Source of the DNA: CAZHAX01 sp964530325
GTDB lineage: Bacteria > Chloroflexota > Anaerolineae > B4-G1
Length of the DNA stretch: 64,000 bases
NCBI GenBank assembly: GCA_964530325.1
Contig: CAZHAX010000003.1
Span: 90,773 to 154,772, forward strand
Direction of reading: 5' to 3'
The position numbers were made by a program, and so were the translations under genes. The notes beneath the pieces were generated by a model that did not search any database, had not been told where the DNA came from, and was given only the letters and a program-made list of their open reading frames with translations. This document shows positions 43,337-51,743 of this stretch, one piece after another (position 1 is the stretch's first letter; each line of letters starts with the position of its first letter).

Positions 43337-44479
43337 TTAGCCGATCGCGCCGTCAACGGACAAAAGCACGTGGCGCAGAGTCCAGGGTTCTCCGCTAGCC
43401 GCCTGCTTCCTGAGCAGGTCGGGGATGAAACCCGGATGCCTCTCCTCGATGGGTTCCATCAACTCCAACGTGCGCTTCAACCCCAGGTCATTCATGATCG
43501 CGAACGGTCCCTTCTCCCAGCGTAGGCCGGTCGTCGCGCCGCGATCCACATCCTCCACCGTCGCGACGCCTTCTTCGACGACCCGTGCGGCGACGCCGCA
43601 CACCACGGCAAGGAAACGATCGATGACTGCCTGCTTGCGGGCCTGATCCACTTCGCCAGACAGGTCCCACAGTTCACCCGACTCATACAGCTCGCGCAGA
43701 TGCTCTGCCGGCGTGTAGAACTCGCCGATGGATTCGGTGAGCGAAACCGCGGCGTGATAGGCCAGGGGTACGCCCGACACGTTGATGAGCTTGTACGGTC
43801 CCATGCTGATTCCGAACGCCTCGCACGCCGCCGCGTCGATCGTCGGGATGCTCGCCACGCCTTCGTCCAGCATACGAATGGCTTCGTTGTACCAGGCAAT
43901 GAAGAATCGGTTGACGGCAAACCCCGGCGAATCGAGGACGAGGATCGGCAGCTTGCCGGTGAGGCGACCGAAGTTCAGCAGCGTCTCAGTGACTTCGGGC
44001 GCGGTCTCCTGCGTTCGAACGACTTCCAGCAGTTTGTTGATGACCGGCGGGTAGAAGTAGTGTAGCCCAGCAACCAGGCCCGGGCGTTTCGTCGCCGCCG
44101 CGATCTCTGCGACGCGGAACGACGACGTGTTGGTCGCTAGAATCGCCTCGGGCTTGCAGATCTGGTCCAGTTCGGCGAATAGTCCCAGCTTGGCCTGGCG
44201 GTCCTCGACGATGGCCTCGATCACGAGATCGCAGTCTGCCAGATCCGACAGATCCGTCGTACCCTCGATGCGTGCCCACACCTCATCGCGGCGCGCTGGT
44301 GACATCTTGCCCTTCTCGATGCCTTTCGCCAGAAAATCGCGAATCCGCTGCAGACCCTTGTCCATCAACTCCGGGGTCAGCTCGCGCACGATCGTCGTGA
44401 ATCCACCCTCTGCTGCCGTCTGCGCGATACCCGACCCCATCAACCCACAACCGACGATTCCTACCTTCTTGATGTCCAT
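43337..44479 (-). CDS. 3-hydroxyacyl-CoA dehydrogenase (N-terminal part of an apparent fusion)
   Basis: 380 residues from ATG 44479 (AGGAAGG upstream). The NAD domain starts KKVGIVGCGLMGSGIAQTAA and has VIEAIVEDRQAKLGLFAELD and the catalytic-region LATNTSSFRVAEIAA with HYFYPP. The C-terminal helical domain has DSPGFAVNRF and a second, degenerate HCDH_C-like repeat. The last residues, HVLLSVDGAIG, are the first strands of a crotonase domain, followed by TAA and then ITMSRPEALNAL in the same frame. The fusion order, dehydrogenase then hydratase, is that of archaeal-type bifunctional crotonyl-CoA hydratase/3-hydroxybutyryl-CoA dehydrogenases. Confidence 0.9.
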   Translation of the reverse strand: MDIKKVGIVGCGLMGSGIAQTAAEGGFTTIVRELTPELMDKGLQRIRDFLAKGIEKGKMSPARRDEVWARIEGTTDLSDLADCDLVIEAIVEDRQAKLGLFAELDQICKPEAILATNTSSFRVAEIAAATKRPGLVAGLHYFYPPVINKLLEVVRTQETAPEVTETLLNFGRLTGKLPILVLDSPGFAVNRFFIAWYNEAIRMLDEGVASIPTIDAAACEAFGISMGPYKLINVSGVPLAYHAAVSLTESIGEFYTPAEHLRELYESGELWDLSGEVDQARKQAVIDRFLAVVCGVAARVVEEGVATVEDVDRGATTGLRWEKGPFAIMNDLGLKRTLELMEPIEERHPGFIPDLLRKQAASGEPWTLRHVLLSVDGAIG

Positions 44480-44493
44480 GCCAACCTTCCTCT

Positions 44494-44697
44494 CTAGCCA
44501 TGAGTCACGATCAAGAGCGCGACGCCCATGCCGGCACCGAGAGACTCTTCGCTGACGCAATCGATTCCTTTGCAGGTTGCCTTTTCCAGCATCCATGCGG
44601 CTTCGCTCGCCCAGGGTTCAAACAACCGATTAGGAAGGAAGGGATTATGAAGCCTAGGGTAGAGGCTATCGTTCTTCTTCAATCGATATCTCCTCAT
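44494..44697 (-). CDS. Small hypothetical protein coupled to the thiolase
   Basis: 67 residues from ATG 44697, overlapping the thiolase stop as TGATG. The sequence (LHNPFLPNRLFEPWASEAAW, ending in EESLGAGMGVALLIVTHG) is protein-like, with two Cys, and has lower GC like its upstream neighbours. I do not recognise it. It could be a small thiolase partner or the remnant of a larger gene. Confidence 0.5.
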   Translation of the reverse strand: MRRYRLKKNDSLYPRLHNPFLPNRLFEPWASEAAWMLEKATCKGIDCVSEESLGAGMGVALLIVTHG

Positions 44698-45944
44698 CAA
44701 TCCACCTTGATAACCAGGGCGGCTCCTGAATCGCCTGCCGCACAACCGGCCACCAGTCCATGACCGCCGCCCTTTTCAACCAGCTCCTCGATCAGTTCCA
44801 CGCACAACCTCATTGTGGTCGGCCCCTGAGGGTGTCCATAGATCAGAGAGCTTCCGCAATTGTTGAATACCTTGTCGTCGATCCCCAACTCTTTTCTCAT
44901 GACGATATCATTGACGGAAAACGGGTTGTGGGTCTTAAGCGCCGCAAGATCGGACACCGCTATGCCCGCGTTTTCCAATGCCCGCGTCGCTGCCGGGATT
45001 GGTGCCTCAGGCATGTATGCCTTTTCGGCACGCGCAAGTCCATAGGAAAGAATCCGGATGGTCACGGACTTGTCGGCGGAGATCTCGTCTGCTCTCTCCT
45101 TTGTGGTGACGATCATACCGGCATTCCCATCGGCCGGATGGGTCTGGGCACCGAAGGTCAGTATGGAATCCGGGGAGACCGTCTTCAGCCCTGCCAGGCC
45201 CTCGGCGGTACAGGGGATAATCCCTTCATCCTCTTCCACAATGATGGTCTCTTTCTTGGAAAGCCTGACTTCCAGGGGAAGCATATAGCGTTTCTGAAAC
45301 TCGCGGTCCTCTGCCATCGAATCTGCGTACTTGTTGTATCGACTGAGAACCAGGGCATCGGATTCTTCCCGGGTGATGCCGTGCTTCTTGGCGACATTGT
45401 TGGCCGTACCCAAGGGGCCGGTCTCGGCAACAGGATCCCAGTTGAAGCCGTCAATCATCCAGCTCTCGTAATGCGGCTTTCCGCCGGGGCCCGAAGGATT
45501 CGGCCAGAGGATGTTCGGGCAATTCGATGTTCGGTCAGCGGTGGCCACCAACACACTGGTGTTGCTTCCCGCCTCGATGGAAGATGCGGCGTAATTGAGG
45601 GAAACCGTGGAGGTAGCGCACGCCTGGGCGACTCAGGGACCGCTGATATTCGGATTGCCCATCAGCGTGGCAAAATGGGGGGCATCATAGAACCACAGCG
45701 GTTGGGGAACGGTCGCGCCGTAGACGATACCATCGAAGATGTCAGGCGTGATCCCGCGCAATTCAAAGAACCGTTTCGCCGCGGCAGCTGCTAGCTCCGT
45801 GGAATTCTGATTTTGTAGAGATCCCTGCCAACGGCAGAAGGCCGAGCACCAGTATCCCTTGTAGGGTACATATGCATTCTTGAACACTTCCAGCTCCTTT
45901 CGAATGCGCTTTTCGCGAGTTTCTTCTGGACTGCATCGCCCCAA
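44697..45944 (-). pseudogene. Thiolase interrupted by an in-frame TGA
   Basis: One frame runs from TTG 45944 to 44697 (415 codons) with a single TGA at 45633-45635. Before it: AYVPYKGYWCSAFCRWQGSL and NPNISGP. After it: VAQACATSTVSLNYAAS with the nucleophilic Cys five codons past the stop (45618-45620), then the C-terminal NNCGSSLIYGHPQGPTTMR (His) and GCAAGDSGAA (second Cys). All thiolase catalytic residues are present, so only the stop codon destroys the gene. A downstream GTG could yield only a C-terminal fragment without the nucleophile. The N-terminal start is uncertain. It is of SCP2/acetyl-CoA acetyltransferase type rather than FadA-like. Confidence 0.85.
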
Positions 45945-46159
45945 GTCTCCTGGGCTTTTCGCCTACCACGAGTCAACGCCTTGTGGATATCATCACCCTG
46001 ATTGCTCATTGAGATACGCATTGGTGCAGAACACCGCGAGAAGCGATGCGTGTAGAAGGTTCTTCTCGTGATGTCTTGTTGCTGAGGTCTATGCGCAGTA
46101 CCCTACCTGCATACCCTCCGGAATACATGTACGTCCTCCTGTCGCGTAGCTCTTGTTGC

Positions 46160-47491
46160 CTAGATAACGCCAGCCACTTTCAACTCCTTCAGCCTGCTAG
46201 GGCCAAGGCCCATGTACTTGAGGTAGACGTGCTCATTGTCATAGCCCACTGGTCGGCACATCCACTTCGTCCTCATGGGTGTCTCTGTCATCTTGTGTTG
46301 GGCATGGGCTACGACGAGCTTGCCATACACGGGGTCCTTGACTGGGGCGAAAATCCCTCGATCCAGCCAGTTGGCATCTTGCATGGTCTCCTCAGGGGAA
46401 CAAACGGGTGCCACGACCGGGGTAATGGGGGCCAGACGGCCCTTCTTGGCATATTCCACAGACATCCTCACCAGTTCCTCGTTGGTGTACTTGCGTGTTT
46501 CGGCAAAGACCAGCGCCGCCCATTTCAACTGCTCCTCCTTTTCCGAGAACGGCGCCAGGTCCTTCCACCTCGCCGCGGCCCACTCATCCCATTTGCCCAG
46601 CATGTCGGCAAAGGCCTGCCACATCTCCAATCTGAGGCCGCCCAGGAAGACGGCGCCATCTCTTGTCGGCGCGAAGGAGTACAGCCAACCGCCGGTATTC
46701 AGGCTGCCGAAACGCTCATTGATCACTCCCGCCCCCTGATACCACACCGCTGCCCAGTCCTCCAGCGAGGCATAGGATTCCGCGGAGGCAACATCCAGCG
46801 CCTGGCCTTCTCCCGTCATTACTCTCCAATGCAGGGCGGCCAGGATGCCCACTGCCATGAACGTTCCCGCCTGGACCCAACCTATCCAGGGGCCGGCCTT
46901 GGTGGGAATGGCCCAGGGGCATTCATCGTACGACATGCCCTCCGGCAGCATCTCGCCAGTGTCATACTGGTTTGCCGACCTGGCCTGGATGATGTTGTCC
47001 CAGTCCTGTGTGCGGCTGTGGCTCATTGGCCCGAACTGCCCATACGCAGTGATGGAGGCGAATATCAACCTGGGGTTGATCTTCCTCAACTCCTCGTAGC
47101 CAACGCCCCAATCATCCACGAGCCCCGGTCTGTAGGTCTCGACGAGCACATCTGCCTGACGTACCAGCCCCTTAAGCATCTCTCTGGCTTGGGGCTTCTC
47201 CAGGTTCAGGGTGATATGGAGCTTGTTCCTGCCCTCAGACAGGTAGTTGAGACCTTCACCCTCATGCAGCATCCCGTATGGCGTGCACGTCCTGATGAAA
47301 TCGCCCTCCGGCGGTTCCACCCTCAGGACCTCAGCGCCGAACTCGGCCAACATCGAAGAGCAGTAGCACCCCGCAAAGCTCTTGTTGCTCAAGTCCAACA
47401 CGGTGATATCATCCAGTGCCTCGGGCTTGCGCTGCGCGATCCCTGGATCATCCCTCTCCCTTATGCAGTCTGCCAGAGTTGGTTCTGACAT
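46160..47491 (-). CDS. Class III (CaiB/BaiF) CoA-transferase
   Basis: 443 residues from ATG 47491; ATG 47521 is possible but lacks a better site. Seen: ITVLDLSNKSFAGCYCSSML and AEFGAEVLRVEPPEGDFIR at the N-terminus, the interlocked-dimer core with LNLEKPQAREMLKGLVRQAD and the VETYRPGLVDDWGVGYEEL stretch. Members move CoA from a donor thioester such as succinyl-CoA to a carboxylic acid. It is adjacent to a second, related transferase, like the heterodimeric BbsEF or SmtAB pairs. Tyr/Trp-rich and of lower GC than the window average. Confidence 0.92.
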   Translation of the reverse strand: MSEPTLADCIRERDDPGIAQRKPEALDDITVLDLSNKSFAGCYCSSMLAEFGAEVLRVEPPEGDFIRTCTPYGMLHEGEGLNYLSEGRNKLHITLNLEKPQAREMLKGLVRQADVLVETYRPGLVDDWGVGYEELRKINPRLIFASITAYGQFGPMSHSRTQDWDNIIQARSANQYDTGEMLPEGMSYDECPWAIPTKAGPWIGWVQAGTFMAVGILAALHWRVMTGEGQALDVASAESYASLEDWAAVWYQGAGVINERFGSLNTGGWLYSFAPTRDGAVFLGGLRLEMWQAFADMLGKWDEWAAARWKDLAPFSEKEEQLKWAALVFAETRKYTNEELVRMSVEYAKKGRLAPITPVVAPVCSPEETMQDANWLDRGIFAPVKDPVYGKLVVAHAQHKMTETPMRTKWMCRPVGYDNEHVYLKYMGLGPSRLKELKVAGVI

Positions 47492-47539
47492 CTGCGCTGT
47501 CCTTTCACCTTCCCTTGACATTGCCAGGAGAACTGGGGT

Positions 47540-48874
47540 TCATTCTCTAGCCATGATCAGCCCGGCCTTGCCATCCCAGTCAGAGGACGGTCGGCGCCCT
47601 GCCACGTCCGCCCACTTTCCCAGGGCGCCGCACTCGTACAGCTGCGTGACCTCGTCCTCGCTCTTGCCCAAATGGTGTTTCATCACGTACTCGTTGTCAA
47701 AGCCCACGGGCCTGATCGACCAGTTGACCCTCGGCGGCGTCTTGGACATCATCACGGGGAATTCATAGTCGAGAAACTGACCGACAATAGGGTCATCGAC
47801 CTCCGTCACAAAGCCGCGCTCCCGGAAGTGCTCGTCCTCCACGACATCCTTGATCGTGTAGAGGCGAGACGCAGCGAATCCGTGCTTTTCGGCCAGACCC
47901 TCGATCTCCTCAGGGGTCTTGGTTCTGACCCAATCGGCAATGATCCTGAGGATCTCGGTGGCGTTGTCCTCCTTCAGCCGAGTCAGGTGGTCTTTGAATC
48001 TGGGATCGTCGGCCAGCTCCGGCCTATCCATCGCCATACACAAGCCCCTGAACTCCTCTGGACTTGGCGCAGCCAGCGCCAGGAACGTGTCATCAGCACA
48101 GCGGAACGTGTCGGCAGGACATATCGATACGTCCCTGTTCCCCGCAGGCATGGCTGTCCTACCGGTGATATGCTGGTAGGGCCAGATCCAAGACATTGTC
48201 CGCATGATACTCTCACTCTGCGAAAGCTCGATGAACTGCCCCTTGCCAGTCCTATCCCGATAATGGAGGGCGGCCAGAACGGCCACTTCACCCAGCAATG
48301 CGCCATAGCTGTCGCAGATATACAGGCGGCTCTTCAGGGGTGGCTGTCCAGGGAAACTCGACATCCACGCGTATCCGCTCATTGCCTGAGCCGCGCCGTC
48401 GTTGCTGGGCCTATTCTCCCTGGCATACTGGCCCCACTGGCCAAACCCCGTCTTGGAGATGTAGATGATGCCCGGGTTTATCTCCTTGACCTGTCGGTAG
48501 CCAACATTCCATCCTTCCATAACCCCCGGTCTCAGATTCTCTTCAACGATGTCAGCCTTGGCCGCCAGCTCTAGAAACAGCTCCTGGGCTTCTGGCTTAT
48601 GCAGATCCAGGCCCAGCCAGTACTTGTTCGGGTTAGGCCGTATGAGTGACGTGCATTGCTCTCTGAACCAATAGCCAAAGGGGACCAGGCTGCGCAGAGT
48701 ATCCCCCAGAGGAGGCATTTCACACTTGATTACCTCCGCGCCCAGTCTGGACAGGAAACCCGGCCCGGAGGGGCCTAGCAGGAGAGTGCACACCTCCAGC
48801 ACCTTGATGCCCTTCAGGGGTTGCGGTCTGTGATGCTTCCTCTCCTTGTAGTCCTTCCAAGTCTCTTCTGCCAT
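47540..48874 (-). CDS. Class III (CaiB/BaiF) CoA-transferase
   Basis: 444 residues. Seen: IKVLEVCTLLLGPSGPGFLS, RLGAEVIKCEMPPLGDTLR, LGLDLHKPEAQELFLELAAK and VEENLRPGVMEGWNVGYRQV. It lies 48 bases before the second transferase in the same operon and is about equally long, so a heterodimeric CoA-transferase is likely. Physiological substrate unknown; neighbouring thiolase, dehydrogenase and hydratase suggest a dicarboxylic or aryl/alkyl-succinate type acid (inference). Confidence 0.92.
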   Translation of the reverse strand: MAEETWKDYKERKHHRPQPLKGIKVLEVCTLLLGPSGPGFLSRLGAEVIKCEMPPLGDTLRSLVPFGYWFREQCTSLIRPNPNKYWLGLDLHKPEAQELFLELAAKADIVEENLRPGVMEGWNVGYRQVKEINPGIIYISKTGFGQWGQYARENRPSNDGAAQAMSGYAWMSSFPGQPPLKSRLYICDSYGALLGEVAVLAALHYRDRTGKGQFIELSQSESIMRTMSWIWPYQHITGRTAMPAGNRDVSICPADTFRCADDTFLALAAPSPEEFRGLCMAMDRPELADDPRFKDHLTRLKEDNATEILRIIADWVRTKTPEEIEGLAEKHGFAASRLYTIKDVVEDEHFRERGFVTEVDDPIVGQFLDYEFPVMMSKTPPRVNWSIRPVGFDNEYVMKHHLGKSEDEVTQLYECGALGKWADVAGRRPSSDWDGKAGLIMARE

Positions 48875-49026
48875 GGCAATCAGTGCCCTTTCTGTCTCCG
48901 AAGCCCTCTCCCTGTCGCAGTCGGGTGGATGAGTCGCCCTCTTGACTCCCCTCCTGAGCGCCGTCCTAGCGCTGCTCTCGGGCGGTTCCTCGACAGTGGT
49001 TTATTCCTTTGGCGCCTTTGCCCTAT

Positions 49027-50406
49027 TCAGGTATCGGGCAGCACCTTCCCCGGATTCAGGATGTTCTGCGGATCCAGCGCCCGTTTGACGCGCCACTGGA
49101 TATCGATAGACGTCGCCCCCAGGGCCTGCTCCACGTAGGGCAGCTTGAAGGTACCGACGCCGTGCTCGCCGCTCAGCGTGCCGCCCAGCTCCAGCGCCAC
49201 GTTGAAGACCTCTCCCACGATCTGCTCGACCTTCTCCCATTGCCCAGGGTCGCGCCGGTCGAACAGGACATTAGGGTGCAGGTTTCCGTCGCCCGCATGG
49301 CCGAAGATGACCATGGGCAGACCGTAGCTCTCAGAAATGGCCCTGATGCGCCTGATCGCCTCGGGAATGGCGCTGCGCGGTACGGTGATATCCTCGCCCA
49401 GCTTGTTGGGCGCTTGCCGCGCCAGCGACGGCGAGACTGAACGGCGCGCCTTCCACAGGGTGTCGCGCTCCGCCTCGTCGCGCGCCACCTTCACCTCGCG
49501 GGCGCCTGTCTCCCGGCAGATCCGCGCCACCTCCCCGATCTCGCGCACCACCGCCTCCTCGTCGGAGCCGTCGGTCTCGATGATCAGCATCGCCTCCACG
49601 TCCAGCGGCAGCCCCAGATGCATTGCCTCCTCGATACAGGTCATGGCCGTCTCGTCCATCAACTCCAGCGTCGCCGGCACTATGCCAGCTGAGAGAATCG
49701 CGCTTGCCGTCCGGGAGGAGTCGTCGAGCGAAGGGAAGTAGGCCAGCGCGGTGCGCACGAACTGGGGCCTGGCCACGAGCCTCAGGAGTGCCCGTGTGAT
49801 GATCCCCAGCGTCCCCTCCGACCCCACGAACAGCGAGGTCAGGTCATAGCCGACGACGTTCTTGATCGACTTGCCGCCGGTCTCCAGGAGGCGCCCATCG
49901 TGCAGGACGACGGCAAGGCCGAGCACGTAGTCTCCGGTGACGCCGTACTTGAGGCAGCGTGGCCCTCCGGCGTCGCAGGCGATGTTGCCGCCGATCGTGG
50001 ACTGGCGGTTGCTCGATGGATCGGGCGGGAAGAAGAGGCCCAGCTTCTCCACCTCGGCCTGCAGATCGGCGGTGACGACGCCAGCCTCGACGCTGACGGT
50101 CATGTTCTCCTCATCGATCTCCAGGATGCGGTTCATCCGGGTCAGCGACACCACTACCCCGCCGCTGAAGGGAATAGATCCACCGGCCAGTCCGCTGGAC
50201 ATGCCCCGAGCCACGACGGGTACCTCGAGCCGGGATGCCACCTTGATCACCGCCGCTACGTCTTCGTCCGTCTCCGGCAACACAACCGCTTCCGGCGCGT
50301 GCTGCTCGAAGGTGCCGTCGAAGGAGTAGGCGATCAGGTCGACCGGGGAAGAGAGAACCTTCTCCTCGCCGATCGCCTCCTGCAGCTCTGCTACTATGTC
50401 TGTCAT
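49027..50406 (-). CDS. glcD: FAD-linked 2-hydroxyacid oxidase, GlcD type
   Basis: 459 residues. The FAD-binding PCMH fold has VVLPETDEDVAAVIKVASRL and GMSSGLAGGSIPFSGGVVV; the Gly-rich loop is STIGGNIACDAGGPRCLKYG; the C-terminal oxidase domain has the metal-site IFGHAGDGNLHPNVLFD and LSGEHGVG. Members oxidise glycolate or D-lactate and pass electrons to an FeS partner, here the gene just upstream. The LarA-like gene two positions upstream favours lactate. ATG 50406 begins at family sequence. Confidence 0.92.
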   Translation of the reverse strand: MTDIVAELQEAIGEEKVLSSPVDLIAYSFDGTFEQHAPEAVVLPETDEDVAAVIKVASRLEVPVVARGMSSGLAGGSIPFSGGVVVSLTRMNRILEIDEENMTVSVEAGVVTADLQAEVEKLGLFFPPDPSSNRQSTIGGNIACDAGGPRCLKYGVTGDYVLGLAVVLHDGRLLETGGKSIKNVVGYDLTSLFVGSEGTLGIITRALLRLVARPQFVRTALAYFPSLDDSSRTASAILSAGIVPATLELMDETAMTCIEEAMHLGLPLDVEAMLIIETDGSDEEAVVREIGEVARICRETGAREVKVARDEAERDTLWKARRSVSPSLARQAPNKLGEDITVPRSAIPEAIRRIRAISESYGLPMVIFGHAGDGNLHPNVLFDRRDPGQWEKVEQIVGEVFNVALELGGTLSGEHGVGTFKLPYVEQALGATSIDIQWRVKRALDPQNILNPGKVLPDT

Positions 50407-50472
50407 GGTCTCCAGTTTCGAGCTTCAGGTTCCGGGCTGGCACAGCCTGCAGAGCCAAGACCGGCGGCCCTC

Positions 50473-51648
50473 CTACTCCATCGCCTCCAGCACCAGCTCG
50501 GTGATATCCTTCACCCGAATGCGCAGCTTCTCAGCGCGGGCGGCGTTCGCCAGCGTCCGCTCACACTGTTGGCAGGCCGAGACGAGCGTGGTTGCGCCCA
50601 CGTCGGCAGCCTGGCGGATACGACTACGCGCCACAGCCTGGCCCACATCAGGCGCAAAGGTCTCCAGGTTACCCCCGCCTCCGCAGCAGTGGGAGCTATC
50701 GCGATTCTCGGCCATCTCCACCAGGCGCAGCCCCGGGATCTGAGCCAGAATCCGACGGGGGGCCTCCGTCACCCCTCCTTTGCGACCCAGGTCGCAGGGG
50801 TCGTGGTAGGTTACAGTCTCGTCCATCTCCCGCAGCTTCACCCTGCCCGCCTCCAGCAGATCGGCCAGGAACTCGGTAGCGTGCTGTACCTCCAAGCCCA
50901 GGTCCTCCTCGCCCATCACCGTGGGATAGGTATGCTTCCAGAAGAGGAAGCAAGATGGGCAGGTCGTGACGACCTTCTTCGCCCCCATCGCCCGCACCGC
51001 CTCGACGTTGTGCTTGATCATGTCGCGGGCGCGATCGAGTTCGCCGTTGAGGAACAGCGGGTAGCCGCAGCACCACTCGGCTCCGCCCAGCAGCGAGTAG
51101 TCCGCACCGGCCCGGTCGAATACCTGCACGAGAGACTGGGGCACCTTGTAGGTGCGCGGGAAGAACGATCCCACGCAGCCCACGAAATAGGCGATCTCCG
51201 CCTTCTCCTTCCCCAGCCCCGTGGGCGGCTCGGGAAGGTTGTCCGCCCATACGAGCCTCCCGTCGTTGTCCTCGGCCGAGACATTGCGATACTCGGCGAT
51301 ACGATCGTCCAGTTCGGCCAGGGCAGGCGGCAGCAGAGAGAGCCCTGCCATCTCGCCGCGGGTCAGCTCCAGGATGCGATCCACCGCCACTCCACTGGGA
51401 CAGGCAAACGTGCAAGCGCCGCACAGCAGGCAGCGGAAGAAGGAATTCGAGAAACCCTCCGTGGGTTCCTCCAGCAACCCCTCCTTGACCGCCCGCACCA
51501 GCGCCACACGGGCGCGAGGCGAATCGCTCTCGTCCAGGCTCTCGCGATAGCCGGGACAGACAGCCAGGCAGAGGCCGCAGCGGACGCAGTGAAGCGCCTC
51601 CTCCTCGACCGTTCTCGTGAATTCCTCGGCAACTACGTCAGAAGCCAT
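50473..51648 (-). CDS. glcF: FeS oxidoreductase, GlcF/heterodisulfide-reductase type
   Basis: 391 residues from ATG 51648 (GGAG with a six-base spacer). Two [4Fe-4S] ferredoxin motifs, CVRCGLCLAVCPGY and CLLCGACTFACPSG, are followed by two CCG domains (CCGYPLFLNG and CPSCFLFWK; HDPCDLGR and HCCGGGGNLE), which bind a further non-cubane cluster in relatives. It would accept electrons from the FAD subunit encoded downstream and deliver them to quinone or another carrier. The two genes are 66 bases apart. Confidence 0.92.
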   Translation of the reverse strand: MASDVVAEEFTRTVEEEALHCVRCGLCLAVCPGYRESLDESDSPRARVALVRAVKEGLLEEPTEGFSNSFFRCLLCGACTFACPSGVAVDRILELTRGEMAGLSLLPPALAELDDRIAEYRNVSAEDNDGRLVWADNLPEPPTGLGKEKAEIAYFVGCVGSFFPRTYKVPQSLVQVFDRAGADYSLLGGAEWCCGYPLFLNGELDRARDMIKHNVEAVRAMGAKKVVTTCPSCFLFWKHTYPTVMGEEDLGLEVQHATEFLADLLEAGRVKLREMDETVTYHDPCDLGRKGGVTEAPRRILAQIPGLRLVEMAENRDSSHCCGGGGNLETFAPDVGQAVARSRIRQAADVGATTLVSACQQCERTLANAARAEKLRIRVKDITELVLEAME

Positions 51649-51743
51649 GCACAACTCCGGGTCTGGCGACAGGTGTTGACTAGACAATGGACTGGTCGGC
51701 TTCGAAGTCAGCCGTCCAACTGGTCGACCTACTCTGCAATTGC

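Noticed and set aside
45791..46021. 76-codon minus-strand frame (MRISMSNQGDD...) as the thiolase N-terminus
   Set aside because: It lies in a different frame from the thiolase and ends inside it; the thiolase-like sequence starts in the frame of TTG 45944. An additional frameshift cannot be excluded.
46046..48574. Plus-strand frames of 480 and 300 codons opposite the CoA-transferases
   Set aside because: Shadows of two intact class III CoA-transferase genes.
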